Shown here: positions 52,496-62,687 of the stretch, piece by piece
How the letters are laid out: each line of letters begins with the position of its first letter
Position numbering within the stretch: the stretch's first letter is position 1
NCBI GenBank assembly: GCA_031296115.1
Contig: JARLGI010000027.1
Span: 1-64,000, forward strand
From: Acidobacteriota bacterium
GTDB lineage: Bacteria > Acidobacteriota > Terriglobia > Terriglobales > Acidobacteriaceae
Reading direction: 5' to 3'
Length of the DNA stretch: 64,000 nt
Notes under the pieces: model-generated
Databases searched by the model: none
What the model saw: only the letters and a program-made list of their open reading frames with translations
Told to the model about the DNA's origin: nothing
Position numbers and translations under genes: made by a program

Positions 52496-52743
52496 CGTGA
52501 AGCCTAGGGAGTGACCCGGGGTGGCGGCCGAGGCTTGGTTATCGTGCGTGGCGGACGCCGGTACTGACTGAAGCAGCGACAGTAACCTGGTAAATGACGC
52601 TCTACCGTGATGGTTCGTAGATGCTTTCGCATGCCCCCATGAGACTGGCAGGGTATTGTGGCATGGAATGCGCTCCGTCCCGGAGACTAGCTGACCGCCG
52701 GCCACTATGCACCAGCCGGCGCTTTGCACTACCATCGTGCTGT

Positions 52744-54435
52744 ATGCCGGTCGCTACCGATTCCTCTACCCATGCTTACGCCCCCGTGCGGGCGCCGCAC
52801 GGCAATCAGCTCTCCTGCAAGGGATGGGCGCAGGAAGCTGCCATGCGAATGCTGATGAACAATCTCGATCCCGATGTCGCCGAACGCCCGCAAGACCTCG
52901 TGGTGTACGGCGGCACCGGCAAAGCAGCCCGCAACTGGGAGTGCTACCACGCCATCGTCAATTCGCTGAAGTCGCTCGATAACGACGATACGCTGCTGGT
53001 GCAGTCGGGCAAGCCGGTCGGCATCTTCCGCACCCACGAATACGCGCCGCGCGTGCTCATCTGCAACTCCAACCTGGTCGGCCACTGGTCGAACTGGGAG
53101 AAGTTCAACGAGCTGGAGAAGCTCGGACTCACGATGTACGGCCAGATGACCGCCGGCTCCTGGATCTACATCGGCTCGCAGGGCATCATCCAGGGCACCT
53201 ACGAGACGTTCTCCGCGGCGGGCGAGAAACACCTGGGCGGCGAGCTGGCGGGCAAGCTCATCGTGTCCGGCGGCATGGGCGGCATGAGCGGCGCGCAGCC
53301 GCTGGCGGCCACCATGACCGGCGCGTGCTATCTCGGCATCGAGATCGATCCCGAGCGCATTAAAAAGCGCCTGCGCACCGGCTATTGCGACTTCATGGTC
53401 AACTCGCTCGACGAAGCGCTGCGCATCCTGAAGAACGCTGTGCGCAAGAAGGAAAACATCTCCGTCGGGCTGGTGGGCAATTGCGGCGACGTCATCCCTA
53501 AGCTGGCCGAGCGCGGCGTGGTTCCCGACATTCTTACCGACCAGACCTCGGCGCACGATCCCCTGAACGGCTACGTGCCCAACGGCATGTCGCTGGAATC
53601 GGCGATGGCGCTGCGCAAGAGTGATCCCAAGGCCTATGTCGAGCGCTCCCTCGACACCATGGCGCGGCACGTGGAAGGCATGCTCAAGCTGCAGAAGATG
53701 GGCTCGGTGACCTTCGACTACGGTAACAACATCCGCACCTTCGCCTTCGAGCATGGCGTAAAGAACGCATACGACTTTCCGGGATTCGTGCCCGCCTACA
53801 TTCGTCCACTGTTCTGCGAGGGACGCGGGCCGTTCCGCTGGGCGGCGCTGTCGGGCGATCCCGCCGACATTCATGCGACCGACGAGCTGGTGCAGGAGAT
53901 GTTCCCCGAGAACAAAATCCTCAGCCGCTGGATTGATCTGGCGCGCAAGCGGATCAAGTTCCAGGGACTGCCCTCACGCATCTGCTGGCTGGGCTACGGC
54001 GAGCGCGCGCAGTTCGGGCTGGCGCTCAACGAGATGGTGAAGAGCGGCAAGCTGAAAGCGCCGATTGTTATGGGCCGCGACCATCTCGACTGCGGCTCGG
54101 TCGCCTCGCCGTTCCGCGAGACCGAATCTATGAATGACGGCAGCGACGCGATTGCTGATTGGCCGCTGCTGAATGCGCTGCTGAACACCGCCAGCGGTGC
54201 GTCGTGGGTCTCCATCCACAATGGCGGAGGAGTTGGCATCGGTTACTCGCAGCACGCCGGACAGGTGACGGTCGCCGATGGCAGCGACGGCATGGCCAAA
54301 CGAATTGAGCGCGTGCTGACGAACGATCCCGGCATCGGCGTGGCGCGGCATGTAGACGCGGGCTATGACGAAGCGAAGCAGTTTGCGGAGGAGAAGGGGG
54401 TCAAAGTGCCGATGGGTGGAGCGACGGGCAGCTAG
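52744..54435 (+). CDS. hutU: Urocanate hydratase
   Basis: 563 residues from the ATG at 52744. It converts urocanate to imidazolonepropionate with bound NAD in histidine degradation. Signatures: [79 protein letters not shown] and the NAD-binding and catalytic [20 protein letters not shown]. Length matches the family. The frame open from 52621 gives a longer product whose first 41 residues do not resemble HutU. HutI follows about 135 bases downstream. Confidence 0.95.
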   Translation: MPVATDSSTHAYAPVRAPHGNQLSCKGWAQEAAMRMLMNNLDPDVAERPQDLVVYGGTGKAARNWECYHAIVNSLKSLDNDDTLLVQSGKPVGIFRTHEYAPRVLICNSNLVGHWSNWEKFNELEKLGLTMYGQMTAGSWIYIGSQGIIQGTYETFSAAGEKHLGGELAGKLIVSGGMGGMSGAQPLAATMTGACYLGIEIDPERIKKRLRTGYCDFMVNSLDEALRILKNAVRKKENISVGLVGNCGDVIPKLAERGVVPDILTDQTSAHDPLNGYVPNGMSLESAMALRKSDPKAYVERSLDTMARHVEGMLKLQKMGSVTFDYGNNIRTFAFEHGVKNAYDFPGFVPAYIRPLFCEGRGPFRWAALSGDPADIHATDELVQEMFPENKILSRWIDLARKRIKFQGLPSRICWLGYGERAQFGLALNEMVKSGKLKAPIVMGRDHLDCGSVASPFRETESMNDGSDAIADWPLLNALLNTASGASWVSIHNGGGVGIGYSQHAGQVTVADGSDGMAKRIERVLTNDPGIGVARHVDAGYDEAKQFAEEKGVKVPMGGATGS

Positions 54436-54569
54436 CGATTAGCAACTGGCGATCAGCAATTCGCTTGAGGCAATCCACCGTCAGCGTTCAGTTCCTTAGT
54501 TTGTCATCCTGGGCGAGGACTTTAGTCCGAGTTGAGGGACCTGCTGTTCACAATCAAAGCGAGAGCGAC

Positions 54570-55874
54570 TTGCCTTCCGATAGCCAGCGATCTTCGGCCA
54601 CTCTTCTCACCCACGCCGCGCAACTGCTGACCCTGCGCTACCCATCCGGCGATACAGGGCCGCGCCGCGGCGCGCAGACGCGCGAGCTCGGCCTGATCGA
54701 AGATGGCGCGCTCCTGATTGCGGACGGAAAGATTGTTACCGTCGGCACGACCGGCGAAGTTGCCAAGCACGAATTCCTGACAGCCGCACCGGCGCATATC
54801 GAGGAGATCGACTGCTCCGGCAAAGTTGTTCTTCCGGGATTTGTGGACTCCCACACCCATCCCGTATTCACCGCGCCACGGCTCATGGACTTCGAGAAGC
54901 GCATTTCGGGTGCGAGCTACGAAGCGATTGCCGAGGCCGGCGGCGGCATTCGCGCCAGCCTGCGCGGCGTGCGCGACGCCCGCACAGAGGAGCTGGCGGA
55001 GCACATCGTCAGCGGCCTAGGCGAGATGGCCGCGTACGGCACGACCACGGTCGAATGCAAGTCCGGCTACGGGCTGAATTTCGCCGCCGAGATGAAGTCG
55101 CTGGAGGCAATTCGTGAGGCCTCGCATCAATGTCCGGGCTACGTGGCCGCGACACTGATGGCGGCGCACGTTGTCCCGCCGGAGCATCGCGAGAATCCCG
55201 AGGAGTACGTCCGCATCATCTGCGCAGACATGATCCCCACGGCGGCGAAACTGAAGCTGGCATCGTTCGTGGATGTTTTTGTCGAGCGCGGTGCCTTCAC
55301 CATGGAGCAGTCACAGCGCATTCTGCGCAGCGCGGTGGAGCACAATCTGGGGGTCCGCGCTCACGTGTGTCAGCTGACGCCGGCGAAACTAGCGCCGTTG
55401 CTGCAATTCCATCCCGCGTCGCTCGACCACATGGACTTCGTCAGCGACGAGGACGCCGCCTTGCTGGCGAGACTGGACACCATTGCCACCCTGCTGCCGG
55501 CGGCGAACTACTTCCTTGGCCTGGACAAATTCCCGCCCGCGCGCAAGCTGATCGACGTCGGCGTGGCGGTTGCGCTGGCGACCGACTACAACCCGGGCAC
55601 CTCGCCAACCACCTCCATGCCCTTCGTTCTGTCGGCAGCCTGCACGCACATGAAGATGTCGCCGGCCGAGGCCATCGTTGCCGCCACCTACAACGGTGCG
55701 TGCGCCCTGCGGCTGCAGGGCCGAAAGGGAAGTATCGAACCAGGCAAAGATGCCGACATCGCCATCTTCGAAGCTGAAGATTACCGCGAACTGGCCTACT
55801 GGTTTGGGGTCAACCGCTGCCGCCAGACGCTGCTCAACGGGATCGCGTATTCCCAGGGCGCGAACGGCCATTAG
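54570..55874 (+). CDS. hutI: Imidazolonepropionase
   Basis: About 434 residues from a TTG at 54570 (GAGAGCG just upstream; the frame is open to 54465). It hydrolyses 4-imidazolone-5-propionate to N-formimino-glutamate, the substrate of FtcD further left in this window. Amidohydrolase features: VVLPGFVDSHTHPVFTAPR with the HxH metal site, GTTTVECKSGYGLNF, ATLMAAHVVPPEHRENPEEY, LDHMDFVSDEDAALLARLD and the C-terminal GSIEPGKDADIAIFEAEDYR. The N-terminus is uncertain because no ATG fits. Confidence 0.92.
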   Translation: MPSDSQRSSATLLTHAAQLLTLRYPSGDTGPRRGAQTRELGLIEDGALLIADGKIVTVGTTGEVAKHEFLTAAPAHIEEIDCSGKVVLPGFVDSHTHPVFTAPRLMDFEKRISGASYEAIAEAGGGIRASLRGVRDARTEELAEHIVSGLGEMAAYGTTTVECKSGYGLNFAAEMKSLEAIREASHQCPGYVAATLMAAHVVPPEHRENPEEYVRIICADMIPTAAKLKLASFVDVFVERGAFTMEQSQRILRSAVEHNLGVRAHVCQLTPAKLAPLLQFHPASLDHMDFVSDEDAALLARLDTIATLLPAANYFLGLDKFPPARKLIDVGVAVALATDYNPGTSPTTSMPFVLSAACTHMKMSPAEAIVAATYNGACALRLQGRKGSIEPGKDADIAIFEAEDYRELAYWFGVNRCRQTLLNGIAYSQGANGH

Positions 55875-55915
55875 CAGGCGGGAGGCCTGATTTCCTGCCG
55901 CGTGTCAATCAGGTT

Positions 55916-55954
55916 TACCCTCGCTCAGGTGCGCTTTGCACCAGCTGAGGGGTA
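55916..55954 (+). repeat. Hairpin repeat after hutI
   Basis: TACCCTC...GGTGC-GCTTT-GCACC...GAGGGGTA forms a long imperfect palindrome in the 214-base gap between hutI and the M1 aminopeptidase. Its flanking CTCAG/CTGAG bases are shared with the element in dnaE2. Confidence 0.6.
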
Positions 55955-56088
55955 CTTGAACCCAGCCGCTTACGCATTTTAGCTGCAATCGTCTAACATG
56001 GTGCTATAAGTGGTGGAGCCATGGCCTGGTCTTCCACGTACCTCCTTTCATCGCTGTCGAGTATCTTCAAATTCTTTAGAGAGTGTCC

Positions 56089-58752
56089 ATGAAACGATTT
56101 CTGCTTTTGTTTGCAGCCGGGCTGCTTGCCTGCTCTACAGCCGTGGCTCAGCGTCTCCCCGGAGGCGCATCTCCCGATCATTACGCGCTCACCGTCAACA
56201 TCAACTTCCCGACTAACTCGTACGAAGGCGACGAGACCATCGATCTCAACCTCAGCAAGCCCAGCAATACCATCACGCTGAACGCGGTCGAAATCGACTT
56301 CCACGAAGTGACCGTCACCGCGGACGGGCAGACGCAAACCGGCAAAGTCTCGAGCGACGAAAAGAACGAGATGGCGACCTTCACCGTTGACAAGCAGGTT
56401 CCTGCCGGTGCGGCCAAGGTGCACATCAAGTTCACCGGACATCTGAACGACAAGCTGCGCGGTTTTTACCTGAGCACCTACAAGGGCCGCAAGTATGAGG
56501 TCTCGCAGATGGAGGCCACCGACGCGCGCGTCGCGTTCCCCTGCTTCGACGAACCGGACTACAAGGCCACGTTTGACATCAGCGCCATCGTAGACAAAGG
56601 CGACATCGCCATCTCCAACGGCAAGGTTGTGTCCGACACTCCTGGTCCCGGCGACAAGCACACCATCAAGTTTTCCACATCGCCCAAGATGTCGAGCTAC
56701 CTAGTCGCGCTGACCGTGGGCGACTGGAAGTGCGCCTCCGATTCAGTGGACGGCATCGCGCTCAACGTCTGCACCGTACCCGGCAAGGAGAACGAAACGC
56801 GATTTGCGCTGGATGCCACGAAGGCCATCCTGCATTACTACAACAATTACTACGCCATCAAATATCCGCTGCCCAAGCTGGATCAGATCGCGGTGCCTGA
56901 CTTCCAGGCCGGCGCCATGGAAAATTGGGGCGCCATTATCTATCGCGAGACGGCCCTGCTGATCGACGACAAGACCTCTTCCGTTGGTGCGAAGCAGGCG
57001 GTGGCCGAAACCATCGCCCACGAAGTCGCACATCAGTGGTTCGGCGATCTCGTCACCATGAAGTGGTGGGACGATATATGGCTTAACGAAGGCTTTGCCA
57101 CCTGGATGACCCCGCATCCCGTCGCTCAGTGGAAGCCGGAATGGTTGGAGAGGCAGGACGTGGTGGTGGGAGTAAGCCGCTCGCTTGGTGTTGACTCGGT
57201 GGAAAACATCCGGCCGATACACCAAGCGGCGGAGACCCGCGGTGAGATTCAGAACCTGTTCGACGGCATCGCCTACGGCAAGACGGCCGCTGTGTTACAC
57301 ATGCTGGAGTCTTACTTGGGGCATGACGCCTTCCGTGCCGGTGTAAATCTCTACCTGAAGCAACACGCCTACGGAAACGCTACCGCGTCTGATTTCTGGG
57401 ATGCGATGGCGCGCAGTTCCAAACAGCCAATCGACAAGATCATGCCGACCTTCGTCATGCAGCCCGGTGCGCCGTTTGTCGGCGTCGAGGCAAAGTGCGA
57501 GGGCGGCAACACCACGTTGAACCTGTCGCAGAAGCGCTATTTGGAAACGCCCCAGGGTTTCAACCAGCCTAATGATCAGATCTGGCAGATTCCGATTTGC
57601 GCCAAGGGCCTCAACGAAAGTTCCGCCGGACAGCAGCAGTGCTTCCTGCTGACGCAGCGGCAGCAGCAGTTCACCCTGAAGGGCTGCTTCAAGTTCGTTT
57701 TTCCCAACTCCAATGCATTGGGCTACTACCGCTTCGACTACGATGCGGCAGCGCTGCATCAACTGGGCAACGCCGTCGACCAGGTGCTCACGCCCGAAGA
57801 GCGCATCGCTCTGCTGGGCGACGAGTGGGCGCTGATGCGAATCGGCAAGCACACTGTGGGAGACTATCTTGCCTTGGGCGACCAACTGAAGAACACCCCG
57901 GGGACTGCGCTGGCGGAGGAATTCAGCAATCGCTTGGGCTTTATTGCCGACCATATGGTGACCGACGCAGACCAGCCGGCCTTCCAGGCCTGGGTGCGGC
58001 GGACCTTCGCACCGAAGATGCAAGAGCTGGGATACGCCGGCCGGCCGAACGACACCCCTGCCGACAAACAAAATCGCGCCGACCTCTTTCGGGTGCTAGG
58101 CGAGGTGGGGAACGATCCGGAGGTCATTCAGCAGGCCAAGGCGCTGGTGCAGCAGTACATGAAGGACAGCACCTCCGTCGATCCGACGTTGGCCGGCGCC
58201 GTGGTGAGCGTCGCCGCACGCAACGGCGATGCTGAAATGTACCAGCAGTACAAAGCACAATTGCAAAAAGTGAAATCACCGCAACTGTATTACCGGTTCT
58301 TCTTCGGACTGGCAGGATTCCCGCAGGAGGCACTGATCAAGCAGACGCTGGAATCCACGCTGACTCCGGAGGTCCGCGGTCAGGACCTCTACGTTCTGGT
58401 GGGCTTGCTGCAAAATACGGCGAGCCAGAAGACCACCTGGGATTTCATGCGCCGGAACTTTGACCAGATCATGAAGAAGACTGGCGGCGGACTGGGTGGA
58501 GTGGAAGTGTTTCTCTATGGGGCCGAGGGCTTCTGTAGCGCTCAGCAGGCCACCGAGGTGAAACAGTTCTTCGAGCAGCACCCGTTCCCCGGCACCGAGC
58601 GCAACCAGAAGGAAGTCATCGAGTCGATCAATGGCTGCGTCGAATTGCGCGACCAGCAGGAGGGCAATCTGGCGGCATGGCTGCAGCAGAACGGCAATTC
58701 AAACGCCTCCAACAACGGGGGCAATAGCAGCCCGGCTTCTGCCGCGCGTTAG
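56089..58752 (+). CDS. M1 family aminopeptidase
   Basis: 887 residues from the ATG at 56089; an in-frame GTG at 56083 precedes it. The signal peptide (FLLLFAAGLLACSTAVAQ) makes it exported. M1 signatures: the substrate-binding GAMENWGAIIYRE and the zinc site HEVAHQWFGD, with the distal Glu ligand in WLNEGFATWM. A Ca-free C-terminal helical domain (ERAP1-like) follows. It removes N-terminal residues from peptides, here presumably in the periplasm. The C-terminus has a short Asn/Ser-rich tail. A terminator follows closely. Confidence 0.94.
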   Translation: MKRFLLLFAAGLLACSTAVAQRLPGGASPDHYALTVNINFPTNSYEGDETIDLNLSKPSNTITLNAVEIDFHEVTVTADGQTQTGKVSSDEKNEMATFTVDKQVPAGAAKVHIKFTGHLNDKLRGFYLSTYKGRKYEVSQMEATDARVAFPCFDEPDYKATFDISAIVDKGDIAISNGKVVSDTPGPGDKHTIKFSTSPKMSSYLVALTVGDWKCASDSVDGIALNVCTVPGKENETRFALDATKAILHYYNNYYAIKYPLPKLDQIAVPDFQAGAMENWGAIIYRETALLIDDKTSSVGAKQAVAETIAHEVAHQWFGDLVTMKWWDDIWLNEGFATWMTPHPVAQWKPEWLERQDVVVGVSRSLGVDSVENIRPIHQAAETRGEIQNLFDGIAYGKTAAVLHMLESYLGHDAFRAGVNLYLKQHAYGNATASDFWDAMARSSKQPIDKIMPTFVMQPGAPFVGVEAKCEGGNTTLNLSQKRYLETPQGFNQPNDQIWQIPICAKGLNESSAGQQQCFLLTQRQQQFTLKGCFKFVFPNSNALGYYRFDYDAAALHQLGNAVDQVLTPEERIALLGDEWALMRIGKHTVGDYLALGDQLKNTPGTALAEEFSNRLGFIADHMVTDADQPAFQAWVRRTFAPKMQELGYAGRPNDTPADKQNRADLFRVLGEVGNDPEVIQQAKALVQQYMKDSTSVDPTLAGAVVSVAARNGDAEMYQQYKAQLQKVKSPQLYYRFFFGLAGFPQEALIKQTLESTLTPEVRGQDLYVLVGLLQNTASQKTTWDFMRRNFDQIMKKTGGGLGGVEVFLYGAEGFCSAQQATEVKQFFEQHPFPGTERNQKEVIESINGCVELRDQQEGNLAAWLQQNGNSNASNNGGNSSPASAAR

Positions 58753-58770
58753 AGAACATTAACCCCGCGT

Positions 58771-58802
58771 AAGAAAGGGCGTCCCTTCGGGACGTCCTTC
58801 TT
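58771..58802. terminator. Bidirectional terminator between M1 aminopeptidase and tetR
   Basis: AAGAAAGGGCGTCCC pairs imperfectly with GGGACGTCCTTCTT around TTC. A-rich/T-rich sequences on both sides suit termination in both directions, as expected for the converging genes. Confidence 0.6.
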
Positions 58803-58808
58803 GTGGAG

Positions 58809-59489
58809 CTATTGCCCGGGCGGAAAAAGATAACGCGACAACATCAGCTTCATTTCCGCGATCACGCGGTCGCGTTCCTCGCGAGTGGGTTGCTCATAGG
58901 CGAATGCGATCAGCCGCTCGCCGGTCTCGCTCACGACGCGCAGCATCAGGTCGAACTCCGGCGTGTTGGCAATGCCCAGCCTCACTAGCAGGAAATTTTT
59001 CAGCAGCGCGGGCAGTCCGACGACGGGGGACGCTTGCCGTTCCTTGGTCGCCGCGCTGATGTAGCTGCCAAACGCAAGTGTGCGGAAGTCAGGATGCGCG
59101 TCCAGGTAGCCGACATAGGCGTCAATCGCGTGATTGAGGATGACGACCGGATCGAAGGTCGCAAGGTTCGAGAATTCGCGTTCGAGGGTTTTTTCCAAAG
59201 CCTCTTCGAAAATGGGACGGAATTGTTCGATGTGCCGGACAGCGATGGCGTCGATGATGCTCTGCTTGTCGGGAAAGAAACGGTACAGTGCGCCAATCGA
59301 AAGCCCGGCCTCGGCAGCAATCCGCGTAGTCGTCACGGCCTCCAGCGGCATCTGCTGAAGCAGGGAACTGGCGGCGTCGAGCACTCGCTGCACGGTGTGC
59401 TGGCTGCGGCCTTGGACGGGAACTCGGCGATGCGGAACCGGCAGCTCGGCTTCGAGTCCAGGCGCATCAGGTTGATTCGTAAGGGCCAT
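58809..59489 (-). CDS. TetR/AcrR family transcriptional regulator
   Basis: 226 residues from the ATG at 59489; the frame is open to 59543. The N-terminal DNA-binding domain shows VQRVLDAASSLLQQMPLEAV and the helix-turn-helix TRIAAEAGLSIGALYRFFPD, followed by KQSIIDAIAVRH, the family pattern. The C-terminal ligand-binding domain is variable. It is divergent from hpnH, separated by about 125 bases, so regulation of hpnH or of a hopanoid-related operon is plausible. Confidence 0.88.
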   Translation of the reverse strand: MALTNQPDAPGLEAELPVPHRRVPVQGRSQHTVQRVLDAASSLLQQMPLEAVTTTRIAAEAGLSIGALYRFFPDKQSIIDAIAVRHIEQFRPIFEEALEKTLEREFSNLATFDPVVILNHAIDAYVGYLDAHPDFRTLAFGSYISAATKERQASPVVGLPALLKNFLLVRLGIANTPEFDLMLRVVSETGERLIAFAYEQPTREERDRVIAEMKLMLSRYLFPPGQ

Positions 59490-59614
59490 AGCTTCAAGAA
59501 GGGCGGTAAGACAACTGCTGCCTCCATTGACATAATCCCACAAATCAGGTAAAAGCGAAAGAGAGTTCGCGTTCTTGTTTACCTCCTAAGCGAATCTAGA
59601 GGGGTTCTTGCTGC

Positions 59615-60736
59615 ATGGCTGTGCCAGTTTCCCAGATGTGGACGGTTGCAACCTACGTCCTCAAACAGAAGATCAAGGGCCGCAAGCGCTATCCGCTGGT
59701 GCTGATGCTGGAGCCGCTGTTCCGCTGCAACCTGGCTTGCGCTGGCTGCGGCAAGATCCAGTATCCCGCGCACGTTCTCAAGCAGAACCTTTCGCCTGAC
59801 GAGTGTTTCCGTGCGGTGGACGAGTGTGGCGCGCCGATGGTGTCCATTCCCGGTGGCGAGCCGCTGATGCATCCGCAGATCGCCGAGATCGTTGACGGCC
59901 TGGTCGCGCGCAAGAAGTACATTTATCTGTGCACCAACGCGCTGCTGCTGAAGGAAAAGATTGGCCTGTTCAAGCCCAGTAAGTACCTGACGTTCTCGGT
60001 GCATCTCGACGGCGAGCGCGAGAACCACGATTTCTCCGTCTGCCGCGAAGGCGGATACGAGATCGCCGTAGACGCCATGCGGGAAGCGCTGCGCCGCGGC
60101 TTCCGCGTCACCACCAACACCACGCTGTTCGACGGCGCCGATCTCAACAGCGTGCGCGCCTTTTTCGACGAGATGATGGAACTCGGGGTTGAGGGCATGA
60201 TGCTTTCGCCCGGCTACTCGTACGACAAGGCGCCCGACCAGAAGCACTTCCTGGGACGCGCGCGTACTCGGCGGCTGTTCAACGCCATGCTCGCCAACCG
60301 CAGCAAGAAGTGGGTGTTCAACCAGTCGCCGCTGTTCCTGGAATTCCTCATGGGCAAGCGTGATTATCCTTGCACGCCTTGGGGAATGCCGACCTTCAAT
60401 CTCTTCGGCTGGCAGAAGCCGTGTTATCTGTTGCAGGACGGCTACGCTGATACCTTCGACGAGCTGATGTGCGAAACTGAGTGGGCCAATTACGGAACCG
60501 AGTCGGGCAATCCTAAGTGCGCCAATTGCATGGTCCACAGCGGATACGAAGCGTCGGCGGTGAACGACACGTTCGGTTCGCTCAGTGGATTTCTGGCAAC
60601 GGTCCGTGCGACCTTCTCGACGCAGTACAAGGACGACGAGGCGCTTTCGATGCTGAAGGAGCACGTTCGTCCGGTGCATGCCTACAATCCGCTGGTGCAG
60701 ATTGGGTCTACGACGGCCGAGGAGACGCACGCATGA
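59615..60736 (+). CDS. hpnH: Adenosyl-hopene transferase HpnH (radical SAM)
   Basis: 373 residues. HpnH adds 5'-deoxyadenosyl to diploptene to form adenosyl-hopane, the first step of extended C35 hopanoid synthesis. The radical SAM CxxxCxxC cluster is in [16 protein letters not shown]. Other matches are [38 protein letters not shown] and [18 protein letters not shown]. Additional Cys ([12 protein letters not shown] near residue 308) may be structural. Its stop overlaps the next ORF's start as ATGA. A divergent TetR gene lies upstream. Confidence 0.93.
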   Translation: MAVPVSQMWTVATYVLKQKIKGRKRYPLVLMLEPLFRCNLACAGCGKIQYPAHVLKQNLSPDECFRAVDECGAPMVSIPGGEPLMHPQIAEIVDGLVARKKYIYLCTNALLLKEKIGLFKPSKYLTFSVHLDGERENHDFSVCREGGYEIAVDAMREALRRGFRVTTNTTLFDGADLNSVRAFFDEMMELGVEGMMLSPGYSYDKAPDQKHFLGRARTRRLFNAMLANRSKKWVFNQSPLFLEFLMGKRDYPCTPWGMPTFNLFGWQKPCYLLQDGYADTFDELMCETEWANYGTESGNPKCANCMVHSGYEASAVNDTFGSLSGFLATVRATFSTQYKDDEALSMLKEHVRPVHAYNPLVQIGSTTAEETHA

Positions 60737-61152
60737 GCGAGCCACAACGTAACCTGACCGCTGATGCACTTGAAGTTGCACCTGCTGCGGCGCATCACAG
60801 GATCGAGGGCTGGGTTCCTGAGCTTGCTTTGGAGGCCGAACTGCGCGACGCGCTGGAGAAGGCATTCGACTATCGCGGTGACGTGACTATCACGCTCAAG
60901 GACGGCTCGCGGGTTGAGGGATACATCTTCGACCGGCGAAACGGCGCCACTCTCGAAACATCTGTTGTGCGACTCATCCCGCAAAACTCTGCGCAGAAAC
61001 TTTCCATCGCTTATTCCGACATCGCCGCGCTGGCCTTTACGGGCCGCGACACCGCTGCTGGGAAGAGCTGGGAAGCGTGGGTCCGCAAGTACTGGGAGAA
61101 GAAAGCTGCCGGCGAGACCCACATTGCGCTCGAGCCGGAGAGCCTGGAATGA
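60733..61152 (+). CDS. Hypothetical protein coupled to hpnH
   Basis: 139 residues from the ATG at 60733, which overlaps the hpnH stop as ATGA. The N-terminal ~50 residues include [20 protein letters not shown], and the centre has [20 protein letters not shown] and [20 protein letters not shown]. The beta-rich central part resembles small Sm-like or barrel domains (a 'KDGSxVxGYIFDR' pattern). A soluble helper of HpnH or of hopanoid modification is suggested by coupling only. Confidence 0.7.
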   Translation: MSEPQRNLTADALEVAPAAAHHRIEGWVPELALEAELRDALEKAFDYRGDVTITLKDGSRVEGYIFDRRNGATLETSVVRLIPQNSAQKLSIAYSDIAALAFTGRDTAAGKSWEAWVRKYWEKKAAGETHIALEPESLE

Positions 61153-61291
61153 GCCTCTCCTGTCAATCCGGTGCTGGCCGCGCATCATTCCATGGGCCGT
61201 GCGGAGCTCTATTTCGTCGAGGCAACTTAACAGTTCTTGACTCAGTCTACTGCCAGCCGACTGCACCGCTTGTGAGACAATTACTCGTTAC

Positions 61292-62161
61292 ATGGTCAGA
61301 CGATATACGGTCTTTCGTAGTTTCTTTCTGACACTTCTGGCGACCTCGTGATCGCCAGTGTTTCTCCGGCGATTGCCCAGCAGCAGCCGTCCAGCCAGGA
61401 GACCCCGGAAAACCTGCCATACGAAAACGGTAGCGCCCGCTGGCGAGCGACTGCCCGGTCTGCAAGCGTCAGGGAGCATTAGCGGAACAGTCATTGACCA
61501 ATTCGGGGCTGTCGCCGTCGGCGCTCGCGTGCAACTTACGCGTGAGGACCAAGCGCCAACGCAAGAGATACTGTCGGGCTACAACGGGCAATTCTCCTCT
61601 ACCGGTCTCACTCCTGGGCCGTTTCGTCTCACCATTACGTCGGCAGGTTTTGAGAACCAGGTGTTCTCCGGAAATCTCCGCGCGGGAGAGGCTTTCATCG
61701 CGCCGGAGTTCGTGCTGGCGGTTGCTCCCGCGGTGGAGGAAGTGCGGGTCGCACTCACGCAATTCGAGGTGGCGCAAGAGCAGATCAAGGAGCAGGAGAA
61801 GCAACGGGTACTTTGCTTCATTCCAAACTTCTATGTCACCTACGTTCCCGATGCCGCTCCTCTCGCACCCAAGCAAAAGTTCGAGCTTGCCTGGAAGTCT
61901 GTTTCGGATCCCATTACCATCGTGGGCGTTGGCGCACTTACGGGAATTGAGCAGGCGGCCGATCAATACGGTGGATACGGGCAAGGTGCGCAAGGCTATG
62001 CGAAACGTTTCGGCGCGACCTACGGCGACGTTTTCATAGGAACGTTCATCGATAGCGCGATCCTGACATCAGTTCTGAAACAGGATCCACGCTACTTTTA
62101 CAGAGGAACCGGCACGACGCGATCGGGGCCAGGCCGCCGGCCCGGAGTGTTACAAAAGTGA
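61292..62161 (+). pseudogene. Frameshifted, truncated exported protein with carboxypeptidase-regulatory-like domain
   Basis: Three frames are needed. From the ATG at 61292: RRYTVFRSFFLTLLATS, a signal peptide start. The next frame gives LVIASVSPAIAQQQPSS and QETPENLPYE, then the third gives LPGLQASGSISGTVIDQFGA, a carboxypeptidase-regulatory-like domain (FRLTITSAGFENQVF). A helical part follows and the sequence stops at TRSGPGRRPGVLQK, where homologues, as I recall them, continue for about 100 more residues (DPRYFYKGTGTTRSR...). So the gene has at least two frameshifts plus a lost C-terminus. Confidence 0.7.
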
Positions 62162-62228
62162 CCCATGTCACTGACGGTAAAACGGCGCGGGCCCTACCCT
62201 TGGGTTAGATCTCCGCAGGAGGGCAGTT

Positions 62229-62609
62229 GTGAGTAAGAAATCACAATCCCATCGCAAGACGACTGTCGTGGTGTGCCCGGCAAATGAGTTGCCAGCCGAG
62301 GTCAGCCTCGATGAGAACCTGCAAATGGAATCGTGCTCGCGCTGGCCACAGAATGAAGAGTGTGCGCAAGCATGCATTCCCCAGGTGCAGTTCTCGCCGG
62401 AGAGCCTGGAGGATTTTGCGGCAACGCACTTGGGTGAACAATGCATTGGCTGCGGAACGGTGCTGACGAGCCAGGACTGGTACAACAATCGCCTGGGCGC
62501 CGTTCACCGTACCGGCGGTACACCTGACAAGGTTGTGAAAACAATCATCGCTGCGCAAGACAAGAAATCTCCGCTGTGTTCGGCGTGCTATTCCACCAGC
62601 CAAACGTAA
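62229..62609 (+). CDS. Small cysteine-rich protein of unknown function
   Basis: 126 residues with a GTG start at 62229 preceded by GGAGGG. Nine cysteines occur: one near the N-terminus, then CSRWPQNEECAQAC, CIGCG in the centre and CSACYS near the end, consistent with one or two zinc-ribbon or knuckle folds. The second half contains LTSQDWYNNRLGAVHRTGG and TPDKVVKTIIAAQDKKSPLC. No family recognised. It lies alone between a broken gene and the sulfatase. Confidence 0.6.
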   Translation: MSKKSQSHRKTTVVVCPANELPAEVSLDENLQMESCSRWPQNEECAQACIPQVQFSPESLEDFAATHLGEQCIGCGTVLTSQDWYNNRLGAVHRTGGTPDKVVKTIIAAQDKKSPLCSACYSTSQT

Positions 62610-62687
62610 GCAGGGAATTGTAGCCACTGACGTCACAGGGCAGACCCAAGTTAGTTTTGGGTCTACCCCGGTTTGTCTGGATGCCAG

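Noticed and set aside
52729-53874. 381-residue minus-strand frame antisense to hutU
   Set aside because: It is a typical GC-rich shadow frame; hutU motifs run continuously on the plus strand.
59579-60865. 428-residue minus-strand frame antisense to hpnH
   Set aside because: HpnH is unmistakable on the other strand; the antisense frame has no motif or ribosome site.
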